A stretch of 64,000 nucleotides of DNA from JAILLW01 sp045640525 (GCA_045640525.1 JAZUFE010000055.1:1-64000); one strand, 5' to 3'. Shown: positions 44,794 through 53,994, numbered from the stretch's first letter. The notes: generated by a model from the sequence alone, not told the origin. A program made the numbers and translations.

Positions 44794-45927
44794 ATGAACG
44801 GATTTATGAAAGCATTGACGGCTTTACTTGGGGCTATAGCCGTTATTGCATGCATAGCTACTGTCGGAATACTCGGTTACTCTTTCATCAGTAGTGACAG
44901 TGCCAATAATAAAACAGCCAAAGCATTGACGGAAGGCGATTTCGAAAAACTTCCGGATGATGTTATTTTGGCCTCTCCGGTGCCGACTGTTGCACCGTCG
45001 ATTTCGGATTCGACAGGTCAGGAACCTGTCAGTGTCGATCCTAATCATATCCATGATTATAAAGCCAATATTATTACGAAAGCTACCTGTTTGGAATCAG
45101 GACAGATAGAGTATATATGTTCGTGCGGTGACAGTTACGTTGTCGACCAAATGTCTACGGGACATGTTCCGGATGATTGGGAGATAGTAAGAGCCGCTAC
45201 TACGACTGAGGACGGATTAAAGGTCAGAAAATGTATATATTGTGATGAAGTGGTTGCAAGCGAAACCATTCCGGCTACGGGTACGGGAGTGGATGCCAAC
45301 GGTTCACCGCTTCCCAAACACGAGCATTTGTATATTGCCACTACAGAAAGAGAACCTTCATGTACACTCGCGGGACTTCGTAAATTGACCTGCTCGTGCG
45401 GTGATTTCTATACGGAAACCATTCCTGCCATAGGACATGTGGCTACGGACTGGACTACTGCCGAGGAAGCAACTTCGGATACATACGGAAGAAGTCAGAG
45501 AGTATGTTCTGTATGCGGCGCAATACTTGATGTTAAATCATTGCCGTTGTTGTCACCTTCGCCGTCGGCATCGGCTTCGGCATCCGCATCAAGCTCGGCT
45601 GCAACATCGGCATCACCCGGAGCCAGCGGTTCCAAGACTTCGCCCACGCCGTCGCCCACACCGCATGTACACAAATATTCATCTTATGTTGTTACACCTG
45701 CAACATGTACAACCAAGGGAATACGTTCGTATGTATGCAGCTGCGGAAGTTCATATGCCGAGAGCATTGAACTTGATTTGAACAACCATTCATATCAGGC
45801 CACCTTTGTGGCTCCTACAGATACACAGCAAGGATATACTATTTATACCTGTACAAGATGCAATTACAGTTACAAGGATAATTATATTATGCCGTTAACC
45901 AATAACGCACCGGAGGAGACAGAATGA
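44794..45927 (+). CDS. Membrane-anchored protein with alternating CxCG and CxxC repeats
   Basis: This 377-residue protein has an N-terminal membrane helix (about 5-32). The extracellular part alternates two repeat types: H-x-H-x-Y...C...CSCG (units at about 88, 170, 290) and H...W...G...CxxC (units at about 126, 212, 325). A Ser/Ala-rich linker (about 255-280) separates the third pair. The repeats are of the same kind as in the proteins at 2649 and 3629. Clustering of His and CxCG suggests metal binding or disulfides, but function is unknown. Its stop overlaps the start of the beta-CASP nuclease gene (ATGA). A TATAAT at 44750-44755 may be its promoter. Confidence 0.75.
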   Translation: MNGFMKALTALLGAIAVIACIATVGILGYSFISSDSANNKTAKALTEGDFEKLPDDVILASPVPTVAPSISDSTGQEPVSVDPNHIHDYKANIITKATCLESGQIEYICSCGDSYVVDQMSTGHVPDDWEIVRAATTTEDGLKVRKCIYCDEVVASETIPATGTGVDANGSPLPKHEHLYIATTEREPSCTLAGLRKLTCSCGDFYTETIPAIGHVATDWTTAEEATSDTYGRSQRVCSVCGAILDVKSLPLLSPSPSASASASASSSAATSASPGASGSKTSPTPSPTPHVHKYSSYVVTPATCTTKGIRSYVCSCGSSYAESIELDLNNHSYQATFVAPTDTQQGYTIYTCTRCNYSYKDNYIMPLTNNAPEETE

Positions 45928-47525
45928 AACTAGTATTTATCGGAGCAGACCATGAAGTGACGGGAAGCTGCCACTATCTGGAAGTAAACGGACATCACAT
46001 TTTAATAGACTGCGGAATGGAACAAGGAGCCAACGTTTTCGAAAATGCACAGCTTCCTGTTTCGGAAGCAATGATAGACTATGTTTTGCTTACGCATGCC
46101 CATGTCGATCATTCGGGTATGTTGCCGATGCTTGTTGCAAGAGGCTTTAGAGGAAACATACTGGCAACTTCGGCTACGGTTGATTTGTGCAATATCATGC
46201 TTCGTGACTGTGCACATATTCAGATGCAGGAAGCTGAATGGAAGAACAGAAAGGCTAAAAGAAGTGCCAATAATGCACTTGTGGAGCCCCTGTATACCAT
46301 GGAGGATGCGGACGGAGCAATCAAACGACTCGTGCCGTACCCTTATAATGAAATAATAGAAGTTTGTGACGGATTAAAGATTCGTTTCACCGATATAGGT
46401 CATTTGCTTGGATCTTCAAGTATTGAGATTTGGGCAACTGAAGGAGATGTAACTAAGAAGATAGTATTTTCGGGTGATATCGGTAATAAAAATCAACCGC
46501 TTATCAAAGATCCTTCATACACCAAAGATGCCGATTATGTTGTAATGGAATCAACGTACGGTGACAGATATCATGAGATAAACGACCGTGATAACGTTCG
46601 TGAACTGGCTAATATTATTCAGGAAACCTTTGATCACGGCGGAAATGTTGTCATTCCGTCATTCGCAGTCGGACGTACACAGGAAATACTGTATTTTATA
46701 CGACAAATCAAAGAACAGGAAATGGTCAAAGGACACGGCAATTTTCCTGTTTATGTGGATAGCCCTCTTGCTGTTGAAGCGACTGGAATTTTCCATAAAA
46801 ACGAAATAGAGTGCTTCGACGAAGAGGCCATGAAATTGGTTAAGAAGGGAATCAATCCTATATCTTTCCCGGGGCTTAAACTGGCTATTACATCCGAAGA
46901 GTCAAAGCTTATCAATTTTGAGAATACACCGAAGGTAATCATCTCGGCATCGGGAATGTGTGAAGCCGGAAGAATCCGTCATCATTTGAAACACAATCTG
47001 TGGAGGCCGGAGTGTACCATTTTGTTTGTCGGATATCAGGCCGTAGGAACTTTGGGCAGAATCATCGTTGATGGCATTGACGAGGTTAAACTGTTTGGTG
47101 AGCCTATTAAAGTTGAGGCTTCGATTAAAACGTTGATAGGTCTTTCGGGACATGCCGATAAGAACGGACTGATAGAATGGATTACAGCCTTTGACGAAAA
47201 ACCGAGAAAGGTTTTCGTGGTTCACGGTGAAGACAGTGTATGTAAGAGTTTCGTCGAGTGTCTTCAGGTTGAATACGGAATCAAGGCATATGCACCGTAT
47301 TCAGGAACGGTATTTAATCTGCTTAGTAATAAACTTGAATATGAAGCAGAACCGATTCTTATCAAGAAAACCACCAAATCCAAGTCTTCTTCCGATGTGT
47401 TCGGAAGATTGCTGGCAGCAGGACAAAGACTCCTTGCTGTTATTACCAAGAATGAAGGCGGAGCTAACAAGGATCTTGCCAAATTCGCCGATCAGATTAA
47501 TTCGCTTTGCGATAAATGGGAGTAA
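45924..47525 (+). CDS. Metallo-beta-lactamase fold, beta-CASP RNase (YSH1/CPSF-like)
   Basis: This 533-residue protein has the metal motif THAHVDHSGMLP near residues 52-63, further ligands in FTDIGHLLGS and VFSGDIGNKNQP, and VVMESTYGDR. The beta-CASP region is VIPSFAVGRTQEIL, VYVDSPLAVEATG, VIISASGMCEAGRIRHHL, GLSGHADKNGL and VFVVHGED. The C-terminal 60 residues are an extra helical tail. Family members are zinc-dependent RNases with endo- and 5'-exonucleolytic action on RNA. It is translationally coupled to the preceding surface-protein gene, which is an unexpected partner, and is followed by thyX and folA. Confidence 0.93.
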   Translation: MKLVFIGADHEVTGSCHYLEVNGHHILIDCGMEQGANVFENAQLPVSEAMIDYVLLTHAHVDHSGMLPMLVARGFRGNILATSATVDLCNIMLRDCAHIQMQEAEWKNRKAKRSANNALVEPLYTMEDADGAIKRLVPYPYNEIIEVCDGLKIRFTDIGHLLGSSSIEIWATEGDVTKKIVFSGDIGNKNQPLIKDPSYTKDADYVVMESTYGDRYHEINDRDNVRELANIIQETFDHGGNVVIPSFAVGRTQEILYFIRQIKEQEMVKGHGNFPVYVDSPLAVEATGIFHKNEIECFDEEAMKLVKKGINPISFPGLKLAITSEESKLINFENTPKVIISASGMCEAGRIRHHLKHNLWRPECTILFVGYQAVGTLGRIIVDGIDEVKLFGEPIKVEASIKTLIGLSGHADKNGLIEWITAFDEKPRKVFVVHGEDSVCKSFVECLQVEYGIKAYAPYSGTVFNLLSNKLEYEAEPILIKKTTKSKSSSDVFGRLLAAGQRLLAVITKNEGGANKDLAKFADQINSLCDKWE

Positions 47526-47527
47526 AC

Positions 47528-48205
47528 ATGGCTAAAATTACTATTATAGAAGAAACAACCAAAAATCCGATTACTTTGATGGGACAGCGCGCAGGCGTAT
47601 GCTGGGGAGCAAACATAGAGGATAAAGAAAAGAATTATAAGCGCGGGCTCGATTGTATTGCATCCGGACACCACAGAGTTATGGAGTATGTTAACGTTGA
47701 GGTTATTTTGGACGGATATTCGGCCAGAGTTATCAGAGAATGGTACACACATATAGGTGGGGCACCGACAAGACTTCAGGCAAGTACAAGATACATTAAG
47801 TATGAAGATTTCAACTACATTACACCGCATACACTGGAGAAGAATCCGGAAGCCAAGAAACTGTATGAAGACACAATGGCAACAATTGCCGATGCCTGCA
47901 AGACCTTGGAAGAAGATTACGGAATTGCAAGAGAAGATGCGGCTATGCTTCTTCCTTTGGGAATGAGTACCAAGATAGTCGATAAGCGAAACCTTCGTTC
48001 ACTGGTTGAAATGTCGCATCAAAGAATGTGTACAAGAGCATTTTGGGAATACAGAGAATTGATGAATGATTTGTGCAAGGCATTGAGGGAGTATTCTAAA
48101 GAGTGGGCGTATCTTGTGGACAATTACTTTATGCCTAAGTGTGAAGTGGCAGGTTATTGTACGGAAAAGAAGAGTTGCGGACGTAAACCGATGAAGGAAA
48201 ACTAG
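47528..48205 (+). CDS. thyX: Flavin-dependent thymidylate synthase, divergent ThyX
   Basis: This 225-residue protein matches a clostridial ThyX subgroup: GQRAGVCWGA near the start, SGHHRVMEYVNVEVIL, REWYTHIGGAPTRLQASTRY, MLLPLGMSTKIVDKRNLRSL and MSHQRMCTRAFWE. ThyX makes dTMP from dUMP using methylenetetrahydrofolate and reduced FAD. The classical RHRxxSxNExSxR motif is mostly replaced; only the final S-x-R-Y part of ASTRY aligns. A Cys-rich tail (KCEVAGYCTEKKSCGRK) could bind metal. ATG 47528 lies three bases after the nuclease stop. folA follows one base later. Confidence 0.88.
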   Translation: MAKITIIEETTKNPITLMGQRAGVCWGANIEDKEKNYKRGLDCIASGHHRVMEYVNVEVILDGYSARVIREWYTHIGGAPTRLQASTRYIKYEDFNYITPHTLEKNPEAKKLYEDTMATIADACKTLEEDYGIAREDAAMLLPLGMSTKIVDKRNLRSLVEMSHQRMCTRAFWEYRELMNDLCKALREYSKEWAYLVDNYFMPKCEVAGYCTEKKSCGRKPMKEN

Positions 48206-48206
48206 T

Positions 48207-48701
48207 ATGAATATAATTGTTGCGGCAGACGAAAATTGGGCAATCGGAAATAACGGAGATCTTTTGGTAAGCATACCGGCCGATCATAAGCTTTTTCGAC
48301 AAGAAACGTTGGGGAAGGTAGTGGTTCTTGGTCATAAGACGCTTAAAACATTTCCTCAGGGACAGCCTTTGGAGGGAAGAACCAATATAATTTTGTCAAA
48401 TGATAAGAATCTTAAGGTCAACGGTGCTCAAGTTGTATGCGGACTAAGGGAACTTCTTGAGGAACTCAGCGTATATACAAGTGAAGATGTCTTCGTTATA
48501 GGCGGCGAAAGCGTATACCGCCAATTGCTTCCGTTTTGTGATACGGTGCATGTGACCAAGATAGAACATAAATATCAGGCTGATGCATATTTCCCCAATC
48601 TTGATGAGTCGGATGAATGGGAGATGACGGCTCAGTCGGACGAACAATGCTATTTCGATTTGACATACTATTTTCAAAAATATGAAAGAATCAGACGATG
48701 A
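48207..48701 (+). CDS. folA: Dihydrofolate reductase
   Basis: This 164-residue protein has the DHFR features: MNIIVAADENWAIGNNGDLL at the N-terminus, IPADHKLFRQETLGKVVVLG with the active-site Asp, an NADPH-binding region (GHKTLKTF, TNIILS), and VFVIGGESVYRQLLPF. It reduces dihydrofolate to tetrahydrofolate with NADPH. Length is normal. It starts one base after thyX and ends just before a terminator, so thyX-folA is the end of a transcript that also includes the beta-CASP nuclease. Confidence 0.94.
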   Translation: MNIIVAADENWAIGNNGDLLVSIPADHKLFRQETLGKVVVLGHKTLKTFPQGQPLEGRTNIILSNDKNLKVNGAQVVCGLRELLEELSVYTSEDVFVIGGESVYRQLLPFCDTVHVTKIEHKYQADAYFPNLDESDEWEMTAQSDEQCYFDLTYYFQKYERIRR

Positions 48702-48703
48702 AA

Positions 48704-48728
48704 AGCCCCTCCAAACGGAGGGCTTTTT
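48704..48728 (+). terminator. Rho-independent terminator after folA
   Basis: AGCCC(C)TCC and GGAGGGCT around loop AAAC, followed by TTTTT; one C is bulged in the left arm. Confidence 0.88.
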
Positions 48729-48737
48729 CATTATGCG

Positions 48738-48766
48738 TTGACTTTTATTTGTCAAAGTATAATAAT
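48738..48766 (+). promoter_or_regulatory. Candidate ilvE promoter with inverted repeat
   Basis: TTGACT (48738-48743) and AATAAT (48761-48766) are 17 bp apart. The palindrome TTGAC-N8-GTCAA (48738-48755) covers the -35 box and spacer and could be an operator. Confidence 0.4.
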
Positions 48767-48823
48767 AAGGTGTTATATCATGAAATGATTATACATTTAT
48801 TTAAAGAAAGAAGGGAATTAATC

Positions 48824-49855
48824 ATGGCAAAGAAAGACATTGACTGGGGTAGCCTACCGTTTGGCTACATGGAAACAGACTATCGTTATGTTTCTAACTT
48901 CAAAAATGGTGCATGGGATAACGGAGAATTAACCAAAGACGCGAACATTACACTTAATGAGTGCGCATGCGTCTTCCAATATGCACAGACAATTTTTGAA
49001 GGCTTGAAAGCATACACTACAAAGGATGGTAGAACAGTCGTCTTCAGACCTGATTTGAACGCAGAACGTATGGTGAACTCGGCATTAAGACTTAAGATGC
49101 CTGCATTCCCGAAGGAAAAGTTTTTGGAGGCTGTTGACATGGTTGTTAAGGCCAATGCAGATTACGTTCCTCCTTACGGTTCGGGAGCTACACTATACCT
49201 TCGTCCATATATGTTTGGCTCTAACCCTGTTATCGGTGTTAAGCCGGCAGATGAGTATCAGTTCAGAATTTTGACAACCCCCGTAGGTCCTTATTTTAAA
49301 GGCGGCGTTAAGCCGATTACCATCAGAGTGACCGATTATGATCGTGCAGCACCGCACGGAACAGGTAATATCAAGGCAGGTCTTAATTATGCAATGAGTC
49401 TTTATGCTATCGTAGATGCCCATGAAAAGGGTTATGACGAAAATATGTATCTTGATGCTGCTACACGCACCAAGGTTGAAGAAACAGGCGGCGCTAACTT
49501 CCTGTTTGTAACCAAAGACGGAAAGGTTGTTACACCTAAGTCTGATTCAATTCTTCCTTCTATTACCAGACGTTCATTAATTCAGGTTGCTAAGGAATAC
49601 CTTGGACTTGAAGCTGAAGAACGTGAAGTTTACGTAGATGAATTGGGTGATTTCGCAGAGTGTGGTTTGTGCGGAACAGCAGCAGTAATCAGCCCGGTCG
49701 GTAAGATTGTTAATCATGATAAAGAGATACTTCTTCCGGCAGGAATGGAAAAGATGGGACCCGTTACACAGAAGCTGTATGAGACATTGACAGGCATTCA
49801 GATGGGTACAATTGAAGGCCCCGCAGGTTGGGTACACGAAATTAAGGTAGATTAA
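48824..49855 (+). CDS. ilvE: Branched-chain amino acid aminotransferase
   Basis: This 343-residue protein is a fold-IV PLP aminotransferase: CVFQYAQTIFEGLKAY, FRPDLNAERMVNSALRL, LYLRPYMFGSN, and GTGNIKAGLNYAMSLYAI with the PLP Lys. ETGGANFLFV and the C-terminal ECGLCGTAAVISPVG, with a CxxC motif as in many BCATs, complete the set. It interconverts Leu/Ile/Val with their 2-oxo acids; many members accept aromatic amino acids weakly. ATG 48824 follows AAGAAGGG. The downstream iorAB and paaK genes suggest the 2-oxo acids could be oxidised further. Confidence 0.94.
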   Translation: MAKKDIDWGSLPFGYMETDYRYVSNFKNGAWDNGELTKDANITLNECACVFQYAQTIFEGLKAYTTKDGRTVVFRPDLNAERMVNSALRLKMPAFPKEKFLEAVDMVVKANADYVPPYGSGATLYLRPYMFGSNPVIGVKPADEYQFRILTTPVGPYFKGGVKPITIRVTDYDRAAPHGTGNIKAGLNYAMSLYAIVDAHEKGYDENMYLDAATRTKVEETGGANFLFVTKDGKVVTPKSDSILPSITRRSLIQVAKEYLGLEAEEREVYVDELGDFAECGLCGTAAVISPVGKIVNHDKEILLPAGMEKMGPVTQKLYETLTGIQMGTIEGPAGWVHEIKVD

Positions 49856-49880
49856 ATTGCCGGAAAGGAATTGTAGTAAT

Positions 49881-51638
49881 ATGGCAGAACAGGCAGGCAC
49901 TAAAGTAATGATGCTGGGTAATGCAGCAATCGCAAGAGGTGCATACGAAGCAGGAGTCAAGGTATCGGCAGCATATCCGGGAACTCCGAGTACAGAAATT
50001 TCAGAGAATTTGGTTAAATATAAGGATGAATTGTATTGTGAGTGGTCACCTAACGAAAAGGTTGCAATGGAAGTTGCAATAGGTGCGTCTTTCCACGGAG
50101 CAAGAGCGATGGCATCTATGAAGCATGTAGGTGTCAATGTGGCATCGGATCCTTTATATACCATATCATATTCGGGAGTTAACGGCGGTTTGGTTGTAAT
50201 AGCAGCCGATGATCCGGGATTATACAGCTCACAGAACGAGCAGGATTCCAGAATGGTGGCAAGAGCCGCTATGGTTCCGGTTGTTGAGCCTTCGGATTCG
50301 GAAGAGGCCAGAGTCTTTACCAAAAGAGCTTTCGAATTGTCGGAGAAATACGATACTCCGATAATTGTAAGAACAACCACAAGACTTGCACATTCACAGG
50401 GAATGGTTAATTTGGAAGAACGCAGCAACCTTCCGGATAAGCCCTACGAGAAGAATATTCCCAAGAATGTTATGATGCCGGGAATGGCTAAGAAACGTCA
50501 TTTATATGTAGAAGAAAGATTAAAGAAAATGGCGGAAGACGGTTATTCTCTTGATTTAAACAAAGTAACATACAATGATACCAAAATCGGTGTTATTACA
50601 TCAGGAATTCCTTATCAGTATGTCAAGGAAGTACTTCCGAATGCTTCAATTTTGAAACTCGGACTTGTACATCCGCTTCCTCGTAAGCTTATTGAGGAAT
50701 TTGCTTCCAAGGTTGACACCTTGTATATTGTGGAGGAACTTGAGCCTGTTATCGAAGAACAGGTTAAGAGCTGGGGAATTAAGTGTATCGGCAAGGAAAT
50801 ATTTACCGTTCAGGGTGAATATTCTGCCAATATGATACGTAAGGCTATTTTGAAGCAGGACCTTGATTTGGAAGAACCTGCAGATGTACCTGCACGTCCG
50901 CCTATTCTTTGCCCGGGATGTCCTCACAGATCTGTATATTCGGTTCTTAAGAAACTTAAAAAGCATGCTGCAGGAGACATAGGCTGTTATACACTCGGAG
51001 CGGTAGCTCCCCTGCAGGTGGTTGAAACTTCCGTATGTATGGGTTCTTCAATTTCAACGCTCCATGGTGTTGAAAAGGCCAAGGGTTCTGAATATGTTAA
51101 GGATTGGGTAGCCTGCATCGGTGATTCAACATTCCTTCACACAGGTGTAAACTCACTGATTAACATGGTATATAACAAAGCAACGGGTACGGTTATCATC
51201 ATGGATAATTCTACTACCGGAATGACCGGACATCAGGAGCATGCCGCAACGGGTAAGACACTGATGGGTGATGAGACATACATGATAGATATCTATAACC
51301 TTTGTAAGGCTATTGGTGTTGAACATGTGGTTGAAGTTGATGCTTTTGATACCAAGAAACTCGAGGAAGTTATCAAAGAAGAGACTCAGCGTGATGCCGT
51401 ATCGGTTATCATAGCCAAGTCATTATGTGCACTTCATAAGGATTTTGTTCCTAAGGGCAAGTGCGTCGTTGATATAGAAAAGTGTAAGAAATGTGGTGCT
51501 TGTATGGTTTCTGCATGTCCGGCAATACATAAAGGTGCTGACGGAGAGGCTGAGATTGATGCCACAATGTGTAACGGATGCGGACTGTGTATGCAGAGCT
51601 GTCCATTCGGTGCAATTAAGTTGGTAGAGAATAAGTAG
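49881..51638 (+). CDS. iorA: Indolepyruvate:ferredoxin oxidoreductase, alpha subunit
   Basis: This 585-residue protein has a pyrimidine-binding domain of the thiamine diphosphate family (GNAAIARGAYEAGVKVSAAY, YPGTPSTEISE), then a pyrophosphate-binding domain with GDIGCYTLG and GDSTFLHTGVNSLINMVYN. Two [4Fe-4S] motifs lie at the C-terminus (CKKCGACMVSACP and CNGCGLCMQSCP). With IorB it oxidatively decarboxylates aryl pyruvates from Trp, Phe and Tyr to aryl-acetyl-CoA and reduces ferredoxin. It is oxygen sensitive and cytoplasmic. ATG 49881 is chosen over the TTG at 49857. iorB starts 12 bases downstream. Confidence 0.95.
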   Translation: MAEQAGTKVMMLGNAAIARGAYEAGVKVSAAYPGTPSTEISENLVKYKDELYCEWSPNEKVAMEVAIGASFHGARAMASMKHVGVNVASDPLYTISYSGVNGGLVVIAADDPGLYSSQNEQDSRMVARAAMVPVVEPSDSEEARVFTKRAFELSEKYDTPIIVRTTTRLAHSQGMVNLEERSNLPDKPYEKNIPKNVMMPGMAKKRHLYVEERLKKMAEDGYSLDLNKVTYNDTKIGVITSGIPYQYVKEVLPNASILKLGLVHPLPRKLIEEFASKVDTLYIVEELEPVIEEQVKSWGIKCIGKEIFTVQGEYSANMIRKAILKQDLDLEEPADVPARPPILCPGCPHRSVYSVLKKLKKHAAGDIGCYTLGAVAPLQVVETSVCMGSSISTLHGVEKAKGSEYVKDWVACIGDSTFLHTGVNSLINMVYNKATGTVIIMDNSTTGMTGHQEHAATGKTLMGDETYMIDIYNLCKAIGVEHVVEVDAFDTKKLEEVIKEETQRDAVSVIIAKSLCALHKDFVPKGKCVVDIEKCKKCGACMVSACPAIHKGADGEAEIDATMCNGCGLCMQSCPFGAIKLVENK

Positions 51639-51650
51639 GAGGTTCACCAT

Positions 51651-52220
51651 ATGGAAACAAAGAATATAATGATTGTCGGAGTTGGTGGACAAGGAACTTT
51701 GCTTACCAGCAGAATTATCGGAAATGTAATTACTAAGGCAGGGTTTGATGTAAAGATATCCGAAGTACACGGTATGGCTCAAAGAGGCGGTTCCGTTGTT
51801 ACATTTGTTCGTTACGGTACGGAAGTTGCCGAACCTATAGTAGAGGAAGGATGTGCGGATATTCTTATTGCATTTGAAAGACTTGAAGCATTAAGATATG
51901 CCCACTTTTTGAAAAAGGACGGAGTACTCATAGTTAATGATGTACGTATGGATCCTATGCCTGTAGCTATAGGCGCAGCACAGTATCCGGATAACATTAT
52001 CGAGAATTTGTCCGCTAAGTACCGTGTTGTATCTATGGATGCCAAGAAAGAGGCAATCGAGCTTGGAAATGCCAGGGTTTTCAACACAATTATTGTAGGT
52101 GTGGTTGCCAAGAGTATGGATTTTTCATATGAGCAGTGGATTGAGGTAATTAAAGAAACAGTTAAACCCAAGACAGTTGATATCAATATAGAAGCTTTCA
52201 AGAAAGGCTATGAATACTAA
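51651..52220 (+). CDS. iorB: Indolepyruvate:ferredoxin oxidoreductase, beta subunit
   Basis: This 189-residue gamma-domain-type subunit shows NIMIVGVGGQGTLLTSRIIG, KISEVHGMAQRGGSVVTFVR and DILIAFERLEALRYAHFL, the standard pattern of the smaller subunit. It forms the active heterodimer with IorA. AGGAGG precedes ATG by seven bases. It lies between iorA and the phenylacetate-CoA ligase gene with short spacing, consistent with one operon. Confidence 0.95.
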   Translation: METKNIMIVGVGGQGTLLTSRIIGNVITKAGFDVKISEVHGMAQRGGSVVTFVRYGTEVAEPIVEEGCADILIAFERLEALRYAHFLKKDGVLIVNDVRMDPMPVAIGAAQYPDNIIENLSAKYRVVSMDAKKEAIELGNARVFNTIIVGVVAKSMDFSYEQWIEVIKETVKPKTVDINIEAFKKGYEY

Positions 52221-52241
52221 ACTGCCGGAAAGAGGAAGACA

Positions 52242-53540
52242 ATGATTTGGAATGAATCAAAAGAATGTATGAGCCGTGACGAACTGGCCAATCTGCAGTC
52301 CAAGCGTTTGGTCAAGGTCGTTGAACGTGTTTATCATAATGTAGAGCACTATCGTAAAAAGATGCAGGCAATCGGTATCGAACCCGGTGATATTAAGGGA
52401 ATAGATGACTTGAGCAAATTGCCTTATACAACCAAGGATGACTTGCGGGACACATATCCGTTTGGATTGTTTGCTGCTCCTCAATCGGAAATCGTAAGAG
52501 TTCATGCATCGAGCGGAACTACGGGTAAGGCCACTGTTGTCGGATATACCAGACACGATTTGGAAATATGGAAAGAGTGTGTGGCAAGAGCTCTGACAAT
52601 GGCAGGAATCGGTAAGGGAGATGTTATTCAGATTGCGTACGGATACGGATTGTTTACCGGAGGATTGGGTGCTCATTACGGAGCTGAACACGTGGGTGCA
52701 ACTGTTGTTCCTCAAAGTACCGGAAATACCAAGAAACTGGTTACGATGATGAAGGATTTCGGAGTGACGGCAATTGCCTGTACCCCTTCGTATCTTCTTC
52801 ATATAGCAGAAACTCTTGAAAATGAAAAAATGCTTGAACAGGTTAGACTCCGTGCCGCTGTTTGCGGAGCAGAACCCTGGACGGAAGCAATGAGACATCA
52901 GATTGAAGACAGACTTCATATTACGGCACATGATATCTACGGCTTGTCTGAAATTATGGGTCCGGGTGTAGCATGCGATTGTGAGCAACATCAGGGATTG
53001 CATGTATGTGAAGACCACTTCCTGCCCGAGATAATAGATCCTGATACGTTGGAGCCTTTGGGTGCCAACCAGTCAGGTGAGTTGGTATTTACTTCACTTA
53101 CCAAGGAAGGACTTCCGTTAATCAGATATCGTACCAAGGATTTGACATCCATATCGTATGATAAATGTGAATGTGGTCGTACCACAGCCAGAATTTCAAG
53201 ATTCACAGGAAGATCGGATGATATGCTGATAATCCGTGGAGTTAATGTGTTCCCGTCACAGATAGAAACAGCTTTGCTTGAAATGAACGGAACTACTCCC
53301 CACTATCTTATGATTGTTGACAGAGTCAACAATCTTGATACTCTTGAGGTTCAGGTTGAAGTTGAGGAAAGATTCTTCTCAGACCAGATAAGAGAACTTG
53401 AGAACTTGAGCAAGCAGATTGCCCACACTATTCAAATGGCTATCGGACTTGCCGTTAAGGTTAAACTTGTTGAACCCAAGACTTTGGAAAGAACCGAAGG
53501 CAAGGCTAAACATGTTATTGATAACAGAAAGCTTATATAG
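52242..53540 (+). CDS. paaK: Phenylacetate-CoA ligase
   Basis: This 432-residue adenylate-forming enzyme shows VHASSGTTGKATVVGYT near residue 88 (P-loop-like), AVCGAEPWTEAMR, DIYGLSEIMGPGVACDC and GRSDDMLIIRGVNVFPSQIE. It links an aryl acetate to CoA with ATP. In anaerobes with iorAB next to it, it may run in reverse, conserving ATP from aryl-acetyl-CoA and releasing phenylacetate or indoleacetate. Substrate preference cannot be read from sequence. Confidence 0.93.
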   Translation: MIWNESKECMSRDELANLQSKRLVKVVERVYHNVEHYRKKMQAIGIEPGDIKGIDDLSKLPYTTKDDLRDTYPFGLFAAPQSEIVRVHASSGTTGKATVVGYTRHDLEIWKECVARALTMAGIGKGDVIQIAYGYGLFTGGLGAHYGAEHVGATVVPQSTGNTKKLVTMMKDFGVTAIACTPSYLLHIAETLENEKMLEQVRLRAAVCGAEPWTEAMRHQIEDRLHITAHDIYGLSEIMGPGVACDCEQHQGLHVCEDHFLPEIIDPDTLEPLGANQSGELVFTSLTKEGLPLIRYRTKDLTSISYDKCECGRTTARISRFTGRSDDMLIIRGVNVFPSQIETALLEMNGTTPHYLMIVDRVNNLDTLEVQVEVEERFFSDQIRELENLSKQIAHTIQMAIGLAVKVKLVEPKTLERTEGKAKHVIDNRKLI

Positions 53541-53577
53541 TAATAAACTTGTACCTTAGAGCAGAGGGTTGAATGAT

Positions 53578-53994
53578 ATGAAACAGTTGTCGGTATTCAT
53601 TGAAAACAGAGAAGGAAGATTGGAAGATGTTCTCAATCTTTTAAAGGATAACAATATAAATATTATATCTTTGTCATTGGCGGACACATCTGACTATGGT
53701 GTGCTCAGACTTATCGTAAGTGATAATGAAAAGGCCAAAGATGAACTTAAGAAAAACGGATTTTCCGCCCATATATCCGAAGTTGTGGGAGTTAAAATGT
53801 CTCACACGGTAGGATCATTGCAGTCGGCTTTACACGTACTTACCAAAGAAAACATCAATGTTGAGTATATGTATGCCCTTTGTACCAAGACAGATGAAGC
53901 TGCAATCGTTATTAAACCCGCCGATATTGAAGGCTCGGTTAAAGCCTTGAATAATGCAGGATTTGATTTGTTTACCGACGGTGATTTGTTCTGA
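53578..53994 (+). CDS. Tandem ACT-domain regulatory protein
   Basis: This 138-residue protein is two ACT domains: KQLSVFIENREGRLEDVLNL with INIISLSLADTSDYGVLRLI, and SHTVGSLQSALHVLTKENIN with VEYMYALCTKTDEAAIVIK. ACT pairs bind amino acids and regulate enzymes allosterically or act as separate regulators. Small ACT proteins are often encoded beside paaK and iorAB, which suggests sensing of an aromatic or branched-chain amino acid. ATG 53578 is used; GAGGG is nine bases upstream. Confidence 0.9.
   Translation: MKQLSVFIENREGRLEDVLNLLKDNNINIISLSLADTSDYGVLRLIVSDNEKAKDELKKNGFSAHISEVVGVKMSHTVGSLQSALHVLTKENINVEYMYALCTKTDEAAIVIKPADIEGSVKALNNAGFDLFTDGDLF

Noticed and set aside
48731..48823. T-box or other riboswitch before ilvE
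   Set aside because: The leader is under 100 bases, with no specifier-loop or T-box consensus and no second terminator after the promoter.
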